A stretch of 64,000 nucleotides of DNA, taken from Devosia sp. A16 (GTDB lineage: Bacteria > Pseudomonadota > Alphaproteobacteria > Rhizobiales > Devosiaceae). The first letter of the stretch is position 1. Each line of letters starts with the position of its first letter. The notes below the pieces were generated by a model that made no database searches, was not told the origin of the DNA, and worked only from the letters and a program-made list of their open reading frames with translations. Below are positions 1-8,693 of the stretch, one piece after another. Where the stretch lies: positions 310,001 through 374,000 of the forward strand of contig NZ_CP012945.1 in assembly GCF_001402915.1 (NCBI RefSeq), written 5' to 3'. The translations under genes and the position numbers were made by a program.

Positions 1-729
1 TTCGACATCGACAACGGGCTGCGGCTCGCCCGTTCGCTGCTGCTCGAGATCAACAATCTCGGCCTGCCCGCCGGTTCCGAATTCCTCGACATGACCACGC
101 CCCAGTATTTCGCCGACCTGGTGTCATGGGGCGCCATCGGCGCGCGCACCACCGAGAGCCAGGTGCATCGCGAGCTCGCCTCCGGGCTGAGCTGCCCGGT
201 CGGCTTCAAGAACGGCACCGACGGCAATGTCCGCATCGCGCTGGACGCAGTGAAATCGGCGAGCCAGCCGCACCATTTCCTGGCCGTGACCAAATCCGGC
301 CACTCCGCCATCGCGGCAACCACCGGCAATGACGATTGCCACATCATCCTGCGCGGTGGCAGCAAGGCGACCAACTACGACGCGCAGAGCGTCGATGCCG
401 CCTGTAAGGAGGCAGAGAAGTCCGGCATCCGTCCGGCCGTGATGATCGACGCCAGCCACGCCAACTCGTCCAAGAAGCCCGAGAACCAGCCGCTGGTGCT
501 GGCCGAAGTCGGCGCCCAGATCGCCGCCGGCGACATGCGGATCATCGGCGTGATGGCCGAATCCAACCTCGTGGCCGGTCGCCAGGATCTCATGCCGGGC
601 AAGGAACTGGTCTACGGCCAGTCGATCACCGACGGCTGCATCGACTGGGACTCGACCGTCGAAGTGCTGGAAAAGCTAGCCGAGGCGGTGGAAGAGCGTC
701 GGCGGGTAACCGGCCAACTGGTGGCCTGA
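1..729 (+). CDS. aroG: 3-deoxy-7-phosphoheptulonate (DAHP) synthase, type I, 3' part
   Basis: Condenses phosphoenolpyruvate with erythrose 4-phosphate, the first step of the shikimate pathway, in the cytoplasm. The frame is open from base 1, so the start lies outside the window; 242 residues remain of the usual about 350. Seen: the type I signatures GARTTESQVHRELASGLSC and GFKNGTDGN, then DASHANSSKKPENQ and GVMAESNLVAGRQD, which carry phosphate- and metal-binding residues in AroF/G/H enzymes. The N-terminal regulatory segment is missing, so which aromatic amino acid inhibits it cannot be told. The gene converges on a small minus-strand gene across a shared hairpin. Confidence 0.95.
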   Translation, partial: FDIDNGLRLARSLLLEINNLGLPAGSEFLDMTTPQYFADLVSWGAIGARTTESQVHRELASGLSCPVGFKNGTDGNVRIALDAVKSASQPHHFLAVTKSGHSAIAATTGNDDCHIILRGGSKATNYDAQSVDAACKEAEKSGIRPAVMIDASHANSSKKPENQPLVLAEVGAQIAAGDMRIIGVMAESNLVAGRQDLMPGKELVYGQSITDGCIDWDSTVEVLEKLAEAVEERRRVTGQLVA

Positions 730-730
730 A

Positions 731-780
731 AAATAGACCCTGCAGCCAGCGTTCCGCCGTCGGGAGGGAGCTGGCTGCAG
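731..780 (-). terminator. Intrinsic terminator between aroG and the minus-strand small gene
   Basis: Perfect 11-bp inverted repeat (CTGCAGCCAGC at 740-750, its complement at 770-780) with a 19-base loop. On the minus strand the stem is followed within a few bases by a run of five T (plus-strand AAAAA at about 731-735), so it fits a Rho-independent terminator for the gene ending at 790. On the plus strand there is no T tract, but the hairpin may still mark the aroG 3' end. Confidence 0.7.
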
Positions 781-789
781 GGGTTCGCT

Positions 790-1700
<911 letters not shown>

Positions 1701-1704
<4 letters not shown>

Positions 1705-1952
1705 AGATCCGCTATTTCGCCTGGCTGCGCGAACGCCTCAACCGCAGTGAGGAAGACGTGTCTCCTCCGCCCGAGGTGGTCACTGTCGGCGACCTGATTC
1801 AATGGCTGAGGGATCGCGACGAAGCCGCTGACCTGGCGATGCAAAAGCCCAATCTGATCAAGGCGGCGCTCGACACCGAAATCGTCCCGCACTCGACGCC
1901 CATCGGCGGTGCCAAGGTCATCGCCCTGTTCCCGCCGATGACCGGCGGCTGA
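1701..1952 (+). CDS. moaD: Molybdopterin synthase small (sulfur carrier) subunit
   Basis: Ubiquitin-like sulfur carrier whose C-terminal Gly-Gly is thiocarboxylated and donates sulfur to precursor Z in the MoaE active site. Seen: 83 residues, ending PPMTGG as the family requires; the N-terminal MKIRYFAWLRERL is typical. The ATG overlaps the pgsA stop by 4 bases, and moaE starts 3 bases after its stop, so the three genes are almost certainly translated from one message. Adenylation and sulfur transfer would need MoeB/ThiF-type enzymes, which are not in the window. Confidence 0.95.
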
Positions 1953-1955
1953 CCG

Positions 1956-2408
1956 ATGTCGGTCCGCCTGCAGGAGGCATCCTTCGATCCCGGCGCCGAA
2001 ACCAACGCCTTTCTCGCCGCGTCGGCCGGGGCCGGCGCCGCGGTGACCTTTACCGGTCTCGTCCGCTCGCGCCCCGACGATCCGGTCAGCACCCTGACGC
2101 TCGAAAGCTATCCCGAGCTCGCCGAAGCGCAGATCGGGAAGGCCATTGCCGAGGCGGTGGTGCGCTTCGGGCTCATCAAGGCATCGGTCATCCACCGCCA
2201 TGGCCGGCTCGCCGTGGGCGAGCCGATCGTCCAGGTGATGACCTTGGCGCCGCACCGGCAGGCCGCCTTCGACGGCGCCTCCTTCCTGATGGATTATCTG
2301 AAGACCGACGCCCCCTTCTGGAAGAAGGAGTTGACCCCCGAGGGGGAACGCTGGGTCGAGGCCAAGCCTGAAGACGACGACGCCCGCGCCAGATGGAACA
2401 AGCGATGA
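1956..2408 (+). CDS. moaE: Molybdopterin synthase catalytic subunit
   Basis: Large subunit of the MoaD2-MoaE2 heterotetramer that converts cyclic pyranopterin monophosphate to molybdopterin. Seen: 150 residues, the normal length; FTGLVRS near residue 30, HRHGRLAVGEP near 80, and YLKTDAPFWKKE near 115, whose lysines correspond to the catalytic lysines of the family. It forms the core cofactor unit with moaD and shares its stop (TGA within ATGA) with the start of the next gene. Confidence 0.95.
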   Translation: MSVRLQEASFDPGAETNAFLAASAGAGAAVTFTGLVRSRPDDPVSTLTLESYPELAEAQIGKAIAEAVVRFGLIKASVIHRHGRLAVGEPIVQVMTLAPHRQAAFDGASFLMDYLKTDAPFWKKELTPEGERWVEAKPEDDDARARWNKR

Positions 2409-2854
2409 CGGATCTCCGCCCGCCCTTCTCGCTCGTGGGCATCGACCACGTCGTCTTCATCGTCGACGACCTGGCGAAGGCCACCAAATGGTACGCTGAT
2501 GTGCTCGGCTGCCAGCCCGGCTACTCCTATCCGACGCTCGGCATGGAGCAGGTCTGGTGCGGCGCCGCGCTGATCGTCCTCTGGGACATCACCCATCCGG
2601 GCGCTGCCGCCGCCATCCCGCCGGTCAAGGGCGGCCGCAATGTCGACCACGTCTGCATCGCGCTGTCGCCCTTCGATGAAGGCGCGATGCGCGCCCATCT
2701 CGCGGCGCATGATGTGCGGATCGAGCGCGAAGCCCTGCATGGCGGGGCTCGCGGCATGGGCAACTCGTTCTATGTGCTCGATCCCTGGGGCAACAAGCTC
2801 GAGCTCAAGGGTCCCGCCGTCTATCCGGACGGGCGGGATTGGCCGAAGACCTGA
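2405..2854 (+). CDS. VOC/glyoxalase-fold family protein
   Basis: A 149-residue single-domain vicinal oxygen chelate protein. Seen: two beta-alpha-beta-beta-beta halves, the first opening with GIDHVVFIVDDLAKATKWYADVLG, the second with NVDHVCIALSPF, and YVLDPWGNKLELKG near the C-terminus. The histidines of the two DHV motifs and the glutamate of KLELKG are where family metal ligands lie. The substrate cannot be read from sequence; fosfomycin-resistance and glyoxalase I members share this fold. Start ATG 2405 overlaps the moaE stop, implying translational coupling. Confidence 0.8.
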   Translation: MTDLRPPFSLVGIDHVVFIVDDLAKATKWYADVLGCQPGYSYPTLGMEQVWCGAALIVLWDITHPGAAAAIPPVKGGRNVDHVCIALSPFDEGAMRAHLAAHDVRIEREALHGGARGMGNSFYVLDPWGNKLELKGPAVYPDGRDWPKT

Positions 2855-2870
2855 ATCGGAGGGACAGCCG

Positions 2871-3356
2871 ATGAACGAGACTGACCACAAGCACCTGGTG
2901 CGCTGCGCCGAGCTCGCCGAGGCGGCTCTTGCGACCAACAACGACCCGTTCGGCTCGATCCTCGTCTCCGCCTCCGGTGAAGTGCTGTTCGAGGAGCACA
3001 ACTGGGAATCGACCGGCGATGCGACGCGGCACCCCGAGATCGATATCGCCAGATGGGCCTCCGCCAACCTGAGCCCCGCCGACCGCGCCGCCGCCACCGT
3101 CTATACCTCGGGCGAACACTGCCCGATGTGCGCCGCCGCCCATGCCTGGGTCGGGCTGGGCCGCATCGTCTACGCCGCCTCGTCGGCGCAACTCACCGAG
3201 TGGCGCACCGCCATGGGCGATAGTCCCTCGCCGGTCAGCGCGCTGCCGATCAACGCCATCGCTCCGGGGTTGCCGGTCGATGGTCCGGATCCGGCGCTGG
3301 AGGAGCGGATGCATGAGCTGCATCGGCGTCGGCATGCGATGCGGTCGCAGGGGTAG
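2871..3356 (+). CDS. Nucleoside/cytidine deaminase-like zinc protein
   Basis: A 161-residue member of the cytidine deaminase/TadA fold. Seen: the catalytic zinc motif HPEID near residue 50, where most relatives have H-A-E, and the downstream SGEHCPMCAAAHAW, giving the His and two Cys ligands plus the proton-shuttling Glu. GGAGGG about seven bases before ATG 2871 fixes the start. It may deaminate a free base or nucleoside (guanine deaminase-like) rather than tRNA, because a canonical TadA keeps H-A-E; this is inference. Last gene of the pgsA-led run, 16 bases after the VOC gene. Confidence 0.8.
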   Translation: MNETDHKHLVRCAELAEAALATNNDPFGSILVSASGEVLFEEHNWESTGDATRHPEIDIARWASANLSPADRAAATVYTSGEHCPMCAAAHAWVGLGRIVYAASSAQLTEWRTAMGDSPSPVSALPINAIAPGLPVDGPDPALEERMHELHRRRHAMRSQG

Positions 3357-3376
3357 GTCACCAGCGGCGCCACATC

Positions 3377-3541
3377 GCCCCCTCGCCCCTTTGGGGAGAG
3401 GGCGGCGAAGGAGGCCAACGGCCTCATTCGCGGGGTGAGGGGCGCCAAGCGCACCAACGTCAGACAAGCTATGGGGAGTTGCTCGGCCGGTGTGCTTGGC
3501 TACCCCTCACCCTGACCCTGTCCCCAGAGGGGAGAGGGGAC
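3377..3541. repeat. Dispersed palindromic element (inverted-arm pair)
   Basis: Two GC-rich hairpin arms facing each other: CCCCTCGCCCCTTTGGGG with GGTGAGGGGCGCCAAGC on the left, and GCTTGGCTACCCCTCACC with CCCCAGAGGGG on the right. It lies between the convergent 3' ends of the deaminase and LysR genes, and the interval 3357-3572 holds nothing else. One of about sixteen related loci in this window. Confidence 0.75.
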
Positions 3542-3572
3542 GTGCGCTGCGATAGCGGCGAGCGTCACGCCC

Positions 3573-4478
3573 TCACCCTACCCGCCCCCGCTCCGCCAGA
3601 AAGTCCAGCAGCACCCGCACGCGCGCCGGCAGGTAGCCGCCCTGCCCGCTGAACACCGCGTGGAAATCTTCAAGGTCGCCGGGATTGTGCTGCTCCAGCA
3701 CCGGCACCAGCCGCCCCGCGGCGAGGTCGTCGCGCACCGTGAAGGCGGCGAGCCGGGTGATGCCGACGCCGGCCACCGCCATCTGCCGCAGCGCCTCGCC
3801 GTCGCTGGCTTGCAGGTTTCCTGCCACCGGCACCGTCACCAGCTTGTTCCCCTCCTTGAGCGGCCAGCCCTCGACCGTCCGCCGGTAGCAGAAGTTGAGC
3901 CGGTTGTGCGCCTCGAGCTGGGTGGCGCTCGCCGGCGTACCATGCCGCGCCAGATAGCCCGGTGAGGCCACGATCACCATCCGCGTCGCTCCGAGTTTGC
4001 GTGCCATCAGACTCGAGTTCTTCAACGGCCCGGCCCGCACCGCCACATCGGTGCGCTCGGCATAGAGATCGACTATCGCGTCGGTCTGCACCACGTTGAG
4101 GCTGATGCCGGGGTAAAGCGCCAGGAACTCCGGCAGCAGCGGCGTCAGGATATGGGTGCCGTAGGAGGCGCTGGTGTTGAGCCGGATCCGCCCGGCCGGC
4201 TGTTCGGCGGCCCCGGCGCCGCGCTCCGCTTCTTCGAGGTCGGCCAGGATTCGCAAGCTCGACTCGTAGAACGCCGTCCCTTCCGGCGTCAGCTGCAGCG
4301 TGCGGGTCGAGCGGCTGAGCAGTCGCGTGCCAAGCCTGGTTTCCAGCCGCGCCATCAGCTTGCTCACCGCCGAGGGCGTCATCCGCAGCGTCCGCGCCGC
4401 CGCCGAGAAGCCGCCCATATCGACCACCCGCACGAACACGTCCATCTCGCCGAAGCGGTTCACCTCACTGCGCGACAT
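3573..4478 (-). CDS. LysR family transcriptional regulator
   Basis: A 301-residue regulator. Seen: an N-terminal winged helix (residues about 8-68; FSAAARTLRMTPSAVSKLMA is the helix-turn-helix), then a substrate-binding domain beginning near GRIRLNTSASYGTHILTPLL and including ERTDVAVRAGPL. It resembles the CrgA/DsdC-type group that often governs a divergent transporter or reductase. It is divergent from the MFS gene at 4574 and its start codon touches a TGTGA-N7-TCACA dyad, so autoregulation plus control of the MFS/AKR pair is likely. The inducer is unknown. Confidence 0.9.
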   Translation of the reverse strand: MSRSEVNRFGEMDVFVRVVDMGGFSAAARTLRMTPSAVSKLMARLETRLGTRLLSRSTRTLQLTPEGTAFYESSLRILADLEEAERGAGAAEQPAGRIRLNTSASYGTHILTPLLPEFLALYPGISLNVVQTDAIVDLYAERTDVAVRAGPLKNSSLMARKLGATRMVIVASPGYLARHGTPASATQLEAHNRLNFCYRRTVEGWPLKEGNKLVTVPVAGNLQASDGEALRQMAVAGVGITRLAAFTVRDDLAAGRLVPVLEQHNPGDLEDFHAVFSGQGGYLPARVRVLLDFLAERGRVG

Positions 4479-4494
4479 GTGAACTCAACTCACA
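4478..4494. promoter_or_regulatory. Candidate LysR operator dyad
   Basis: Perfect 5-bp inverted repeat TGTGA-N7-TCACA directly at the lysR start, in the 95-bp gap shared with the divergent MFS gene. LysR-type boxes are usually short dyads in such gaps. A second, weaker dyad (CTGA-N7-TCAG) lies at about 4552-4566 closer to the MFS start. Confidence 0.45.
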
Positions 4495-4573
4495 AAAGCT
4501 GTTCCCTGAGGCAGTCTAGTTCATCGTCCGCGCGAGGTCCATTTCTGCGCCCTGAACAGTTCTCAGGTGCATC

Positions 4574-5743
4574 ATGCCACTCGCTCTCTATGCGCTCACT
4601 GCCGGTGCCTTCGGCATCGGCGTCACCGAATTCGTCATCATGGGCCTGCTGCTCGAGGTCGGCGCCGATCTCGGCGTCAGCGTCGCGACGGCGGGGCTGC
4701 TGATCTCCGGCTACGCTCTCGGGGTCGTGGTCGGCGCCCCGCTTCTCACCTCGCTCACTGCCCGCTGGCCGCGCAAGACCACCCTGCTGGTGCTGATGGC
4801 CATCTTCACCCTCGGCAACATCGCCTGCGCCATCGCGCCGAGCTACGGGATGCTGATGGCGGCGCGGGTGCTCACCTCGCTGGCCCATGGCACTTTCTTC
4901 GGCGTCGGCTCGGTGGTCGCCACCAGCCTCGTCGCCCCGGGTCGCCGCGCCTCGGCAATCGCGGTGATGTTCACCGGCCTCACCGTCGCCAATATCCTCG
5001 GCGTGCCCTTCGGCACCTGGCTCGGCCAGCTGACCTCGTGGCGCACCACCTTCTGGGCCGTCGCAGCCATCGGCATCGTCGCCATGCTGGTGATCGCCAC
5101 TCTCGTTCCGAGGGACAAGGCCGCCCCGGAAGCGGACGACTGGCGCGCCGACCTCCGCGCCATGCTGCGCGGGCCGGTGCTGTTCGGGCTGCTGCTCACC
5201 GTGCTCGGCTTCGGCGGCGTATTCACCGTCTTCACCTACACTGCCCCTGTGCTCACCGAGGTCAGCGGCTTCCCGGAAGCCATGGTCTCGCCGATCCTGC
5301 TGGTGTTCGGCGGTGGACTCGTGGTCGGCAACCTCCTCGGCGGCAAGCTCGCCGACCGGAACCTGCTCTGGAGTGTCCTCGGCACGCTCGCCGCCCTAGG
5401 CCTTGTCATGCTGGCGATGAGCCTCGCCCTGTCCAACCCGGTCACCGCGGTGATCGCGGTTGGCCTCCTCGGGGCGGCAGGCTTTGCCACCGTGGCGCCG
5501 CTGCAGCTCTGGGTGCTGGAAAAGGCCGGCGGCGCCGGCACCAGCCTCGCGTCTTCGCTCAACATCGCCGCCTTCAACCTCGGCAACGCGCTGGGCGCCT
5601 GGCTCGGCGGCGGCGCCCTCGAGCAGGGGCTTGGGCTCACCGCCCTGCCGCTGGTCGGCGCCGTGCTGCCGCTCCTCGCCCTGGCCCTGCTGCTGCTGAG
5701 CCTGCTGCTCCGCCGCAGCGCGCCGCTCGCCACCTCCAACTGA
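4574..5743 (+). CDS. MFS efflux transporter, AraJ/YdhP (sugar efflux) type
   Basis: A 389-residue inner-membrane transporter with twelve predicted helices, normal for the family. Seen: the opening LTAGAFGIGVTEFVIMGLL is highly typical of the AraJ/YdhP/PbuE group; the loop-2/3 motif A region reads LTARWPRKTTLL, and PGRRASAIAVMFTGLTVANILGVPFGTWLG matches the conserved mid-protein motif. These proteins export small sugars, drugs or purines; the substrate is not inferable. It lies divergent to a LysR gene and 11 bases ahead of an aldo/keto reductase, suggesting a joint stress or detoxification role. Confidence 0.9.
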   Translation: MPLALYALTAGAFGIGVTEFVIMGLLLEVGADLGVSVATAGLLISGYALGVVVGAPLLTSLTARWPRKTTLLVLMAIFTLGNIACAIAPSYGMLMAARVLTSLAHGTFFGVGSVVATSLVAPGRRASAIAVMFTGLTVANILGVPFGTWLGQLTSWRTTFWAVAAIGIVAMLVIATLVPRDKAAPEADDWRADLRAMLRGPVLFGLLLTVLGFGGVFTVFTYTAPVLTEVSGFPEAMVSPILLVFGGGLVVGNLLGGKLADRNLLWSVLGTLAALGLVMLAMSLALSNPVTAVIAVGLLGAAGFATVAPLQLWVLEKAGGAGTSLASSLNIAAFNLGNALGAWLGGGALEQGLGLTALPLVGAVLPLLALALLLLSLLLRRSAPLATSN

Positions 5744-5754
5744 AAGTCGACATC

Positions 5755-6789
5755 ATGGACTATCGCACTCTTGGCGCCTCCGGCCTGAAGATCCCGGCGC
5801 TCAGTTTCGGCGCCGGTACCTTTGGCGGCTCCGGTCCGCTGTTCAGCCACTGGGGCACCTCCGACGATGCCGAAGCCCGCCGCCTCGTCGATATCTGCCT
5901 CGAAGCCGGCGTCACCCTGTTCGACACCGCCGACGTCTATTCCGACGGTGCCTCCGAACGGGTGCTCGGGGCGGCGTTGAAGGGCCGCCGGCACCAGGCG
6001 CTGATCTCCACCAAGACCGGCCTGCCGATGGGCGATGGCCCGGCCGAAGCGGGCACCTCACGAGCGAGATTGATTGGCGGCGTCGATGCCGCGCTCACCC
6101 GCCTCGGCACCGACTATATCGACCTGCTGCAGCTCCACGCCTTCGATGCCGCAACACCTGTCGCCGAGACGCTCGGCACGCTCGACGACCTCATCCGCGC
6201 CGGCAAGCTCCGCTATGTCGGCGTCTCCAACTTTGCCGGCTGGCAGCTGATGAAATCGCTCGACGTCAGCGAGCGGTACGGCTGGTCGCGCTACGTCGCC
6301 CACCAGGTCTATTACTCGCTGGTGGGCCGCGACTATGAGTGGGAGCTGATGCCGCTCGGCCTCGACCAGGGCGTCGGCGCCCTGGTCTGGAGCCCGCTCG
6401 GCTGGGGCCGGCTCACCGGCAAGCTGCGCCGCGACCAGCCGCTGCCGGCTGGCAGCCGGCTGCACAACACCGCCGAATTCGGCCCCCCGGTCGATGACGA
6501 AAAGCTCTATGCCATTGTCGATGTACTCGACGAGCTCGCCGCCGAGACGGGCCGGAGCATCCCGCAGCTCGCCCTCAACTGGCTGCTGCAGCGCCCCACC
6601 GTCTCCTCAGTGATCATCGGCGCCCGCAACGAACAGCAGTTGCGCCAGAACCTCGGCGCTATCGGCTGGTCGCTCGATGCCGCCCAGGTCGCCCGGCTCG
6701 ACGCCGCCAGCGCGGTCACACCCTCGTATCCGCGCTTCCCGTATTATCGACAGGCGGGGTTCGCCCGGCTCGATCCACCGGCGGTGTGA
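5755..6789 (+). CDS. Aldo/keto reductase
   Basis: A 344-residue NADPH-dependent (beta/alpha)8-barrel oxidoreductase. Seen: MDYRTLGASGLKIPALSFGAGTF at the start, the catalytic tetrad Asp and Tyr in DTADVYSDGASERVLG, Lys in STKTG, His in LLQLHAFD, and the cofactor-binding GARNEQQLRQNL near the C-terminus. This is the AKR class related to YajO/Gfo-type reductases. It starts 11 bases after the MFS stop, so it is cotranscribed with it. The physiological aldehyde or ketone is unknown. Confidence 0.92.
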   Translation: MDYRTLGASGLKIPALSFGAGTFGGSGPLFSHWGTSDDAEARRLVDICLEAGVTLFDTADVYSDGASERVLGAALKGRRHQALISTKTGLPMGDGPAEAGTSRARLIGGVDAALTRLGTDYIDLLQLHAFDAATPVAETLGTLDDLIRAGKLRYVGVSNFAGWQLMKSLDVSERYGWSRYVAHQVYYSLVGRDYEWELMPLGLDQGVGALVWSPLGWGRLTGKLRRDQPLPAGSRLHNTAEFGPPVDDEKLYAIVDVLDELAAETGRSIPQLALNWLLQRPTVSSVIIGARNEQQLRQNLGAIGWSLDAAQVARLDAASAVTPSYPRFPYYRQAGFARLDPPAV

Positions 6790-6817
6790 CGGATCTCAGC
6801 TCGCCGCATCGTGGCTT

Positions 6818-6976
6818 TCCCCTCATCCGGCGCTGCGCGCCACCTCCGGGCGAGGGCTACGCCCTCGTCCCGCGACCCCGACGGGGAGAAGAACAGAGCG
6901 CCGACTGTCGCAGTCGGGCATTCCTCTCCCCGTCGGGGAGAGGGTGGATCGCGCGCAGCGCGAGACGGGTGAGGGG
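6818..6976. repeat. Dispersed palindromic element (inverted-arm pair)
   Basis: Left arm CCCCTCATCCGGCGCTGCGC with GACGGGGAGAAG; right arm CTCTCCCCGTCGGGGAGAGG with GAGACGGGTGAGGGG. Each arm contains its own short hairpin with variable loop (GCGCTGCGCGC, GCGCGCAGCGCG). It lies between the convergent aldo/keto reductase and ilvE genes. Outer ends CCCCTCA/TGAGGGG are shared with the loci near 10.8, 46.1, 54.6 and 57.8 kb. Confidence 0.75.
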
Positions 6977-6994
6977 TTGGAGGGCACCAAGCCA

Positions 6995-7031
6995 GAAACA
7001 AAAAAGGCCCGCTACACCAGCAGCGGGCCTT
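6995..7031 (-). terminator. Intrinsic terminator of ilvE
   Basis: A 10-bp perfect stem (AAGGCCCGCT at 7004-7013, complement at 7022-7031) with an 8-base loop. Read on the minus strand it ends in TTTTTTGTTTC, a classic Rho-independent terminator placed 24 bases past the ilvE stop. Confidence 0.9.
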
Positions 7032-7055
7032 CCAATCTTCGATACGAACCGAACC

Positions 7056-7946
7056 TTACTCGGCCGCGACCTTCTTCGGGGTCACCGCTTCGGTGTAGGC
7101 GTTGATCAGCGTCGTGCAGGCCTTGGCCGGCTTGAACGCATACTCGCCGATCAGGCTCACCGGCGTCACTTCCGCCGCGGTGCCGGTGAGGAAGCATTCC
7201 TCGAAGCCGGCCAGCTCCTCCGGCTTGATGTGGCGCTCGACCACCTTGTAGCCGTTCTCGCGCGCCAGCTGGATCAGCGTCTGCCGGGTGATGCCGTTGA
7301 GGAAGCAGTCCGGGGTCGGGGTGTGGATCTCGTCGCCCTTGACGAAGAACACGTTGGCGCCGGTCGCCTCGGCGACGAGCCCGCGATAATCGAGCATCAG
7401 GGCATCGGCATAGCCATTGGCCATCGCCGCGTCCTTCGACAGCGTGCAGATCATGTAGAGGCCGGCGGCCTTGGCCGAGGACGGAATGGTCTCGGGGCTC
7501 GGGCGCTTCCAGCGGCTCCATTCGAGACGGATGCCCTTGAGCTTTTCCTCGACCGAGAAGTAGCTCGGCCAGACCCAGGCGGCGATGGCGAGGTGCACCT
7601 TGTTGTTGCGACCGGGAACCGACAGCTCCTCCGAGCCGCGCCAGGCGACCGGGCGGACATAGGCGTCGACGAGGCCGTTCTTTTCGAGCACCAGGCGCTT
7701 GGCCGCCTCGATCTCCTCGACCGAGTAGGGAATGGTGAAGTCCAGCGTCTTGCCGCTCTGGATCAGCCGCTCGGTGTGCTGGCGCGATTTGAATATCTCG
7801 CCGCCATAGGCGCGCTCGCCTTCGAACACCGAGCTGGCATAATGCAGCCCGTGCGTCAGCACGTGGATCTTGGCCTCCTTCCACGGAACCATCTGACCAT
7901 CGAACCAGATCCAGCCATCGCGCTGGTCCATCGGCAAGCCTGCCAT
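7056..7946 (-). CDS. ilvE: Branched-chain amino acid aminotransferase
   Basis: PLP-dependent fold-type IV enzyme catalysing the last step of leucine, isoleucine and valine synthesis (2-oxoglutarate/glutamate couple). Seen: 296 residues; GLHYASSVFEGERAY near residue 33, the PLP lysine in SSAKAAGLYM (about residue 159), EATGANVFFV, and NGITRQTLIQLA, all IlvE class signatures. It is transcribed divergently from a PetP-like MarR gene, with a 134-bp gap, and ends in an intrinsic terminator. Confidence 0.95.
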   Translation of the reverse strand: MAGLPMDQRDGWIWFDGQMVPWKEAKIHVLTHGLHYASSVFEGERAYGGEIFKSRQHTERLIQSGKTLDFTIPYSVEEIEAAKRLVLEKNGLVDAYVRPVAWRGSEELSVPGRNNKVHLAIAAWVWPSYFSVEEKLKGIRLEWSRWKRPSPETIPSSAKAAGLYMICTLSKDAAMANGYADALMLDYRGLVAEATGANVFFVKGDEIHTPTPDCFLNGITRQTLIQLARENGYKVVERHIKPEELAGFEECFLTGTAAEVTPVSLIGEYAFKPAKACTTLINAYTEAVTPKKVAAE

Positions 7947-8083
7947 CTCAATCTCCCACTCGTCTGCTGCGGCCCTTGGGGTCCGCCGTGTTGTTGCCTG
8001 CGATCCTGCCCCACCGGCTTGCTATTGGCAAACCGGAACGGCTTTGGGATAAGGCAAAGAGCTGTGTTTTCGATGGGGTGATG

Positions 8084-8602
8084 ATGGCATCGGGCAAAAT
8101 AAATGTCAACAAGGCTGACATAAATTTGGCGCGAGCCGGCGAGCCCGCCATGCCGCTCGATGTCATGGGGCTGTTCTTCTTCGCGTACCGCGACTTCGTC
8201 GGCGATGCTGATGCACTGCTTGAACGCCAGGGGTTTGGCCGCGCCCATCACCGCGTGCTGTATTTCGTCAATCTGCGGCCCGGCATGCCGGTCGCCGACC
8301 TGCTCGATATCCTGAAAATCACCAAGCAGAGCCTCGCGCGCGTGCTGCGCCAGCTGGTCGACAACGGCTATGTCGAGCAGAAGACCGGGGAGACCGACCG
8401 CCGCCAGCGCCTGCTCTATGCCACCGAGAAAGGCCGCGCCCTGTTCGAAACGCTGTCGGCCACCCAGACCAGCCGCATCGAATCCGCCATCGCCGCCCTG
8501 CCCCCTGAAGGCAAGCGCACCGTGCTGAGGTTCTTCGTCGGCATGGTGGAGCCTGAGGATCGCGGGCTGCTGGACCGGCTAAGGCTGACTGAAGAGATAT
8601 GA
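8084..8602 (+). CDS. MarR family regulator, PetP-like
   Basis: A winged-helix regulator of about 172 residues. Seen: GLFFFAYRDFVGDADALL, GFGRAHHRVLYFV, the recognition helix region LLDILKITKQSLARVLRQL and the wing GETDRRQRLLYATEKGR. The set matches PetP-type MarR proteins which, in Rhodobacter, act with PetR in cytochrome expression; here no petR follows. Start is uncertain: ATG 8081/8084 after GGGG, or ATG 8150, which would leave the TGTCA/TGACA dyad in the leader. Rhizobial homologues recalled by the annotator have a comparable N-terminal extension, so the longer form is given. Confidence 0.85.
   Translation: MASGKINVNKADINLARAGEPAMPLDVMGLFFFAYRDFVGDADALLERQGFGRAHHRVLYFVNLRPGMPVADLLDILKITKQSLARVLRQLVDNGYVEQKTGETDRRQRLLYATEKGRALFETLSATQTSRIESAIAALPPEGKRTVLRFFVGMVEPEDRGLLDRLRLTEEI
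8103..8121. promoter_or_regulatory. Dyad in the AT-rich ilvE/MarR leader
   Basis: Perfect inverted repeat ATGTCA-N7-TGACAT inside a locally AT-rich stretch (flanks AAATA and AAATTT). Size and symmetry fit a MarR operator. Depending on the true MarR start it is either in the promoter (start 8150) or in the first codons (start 8084). Confidence 0.4.
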
Positions 8603-8693
8603 ATCGCCGGCGTCTCAGTCGGGCCTTCTCCCCTTGTGGGAGAAGGCGATTACTGCCGCATCGCGCCGTTGGGCCCGCAGTACCAGCCTACCC

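Noticed and set aside
3377-3541. CRISPR-like reading of the repeated GC-rich blocks
   Set aside because: Units are inverted hairpin arms scattered through the window, not direct repeats with regular spacers.
6786-8081. Plus-strand frame antisense to ilvE
   Set aside because: Begins in a palindromic repeat and runs antisense to a clear aminotransferase.
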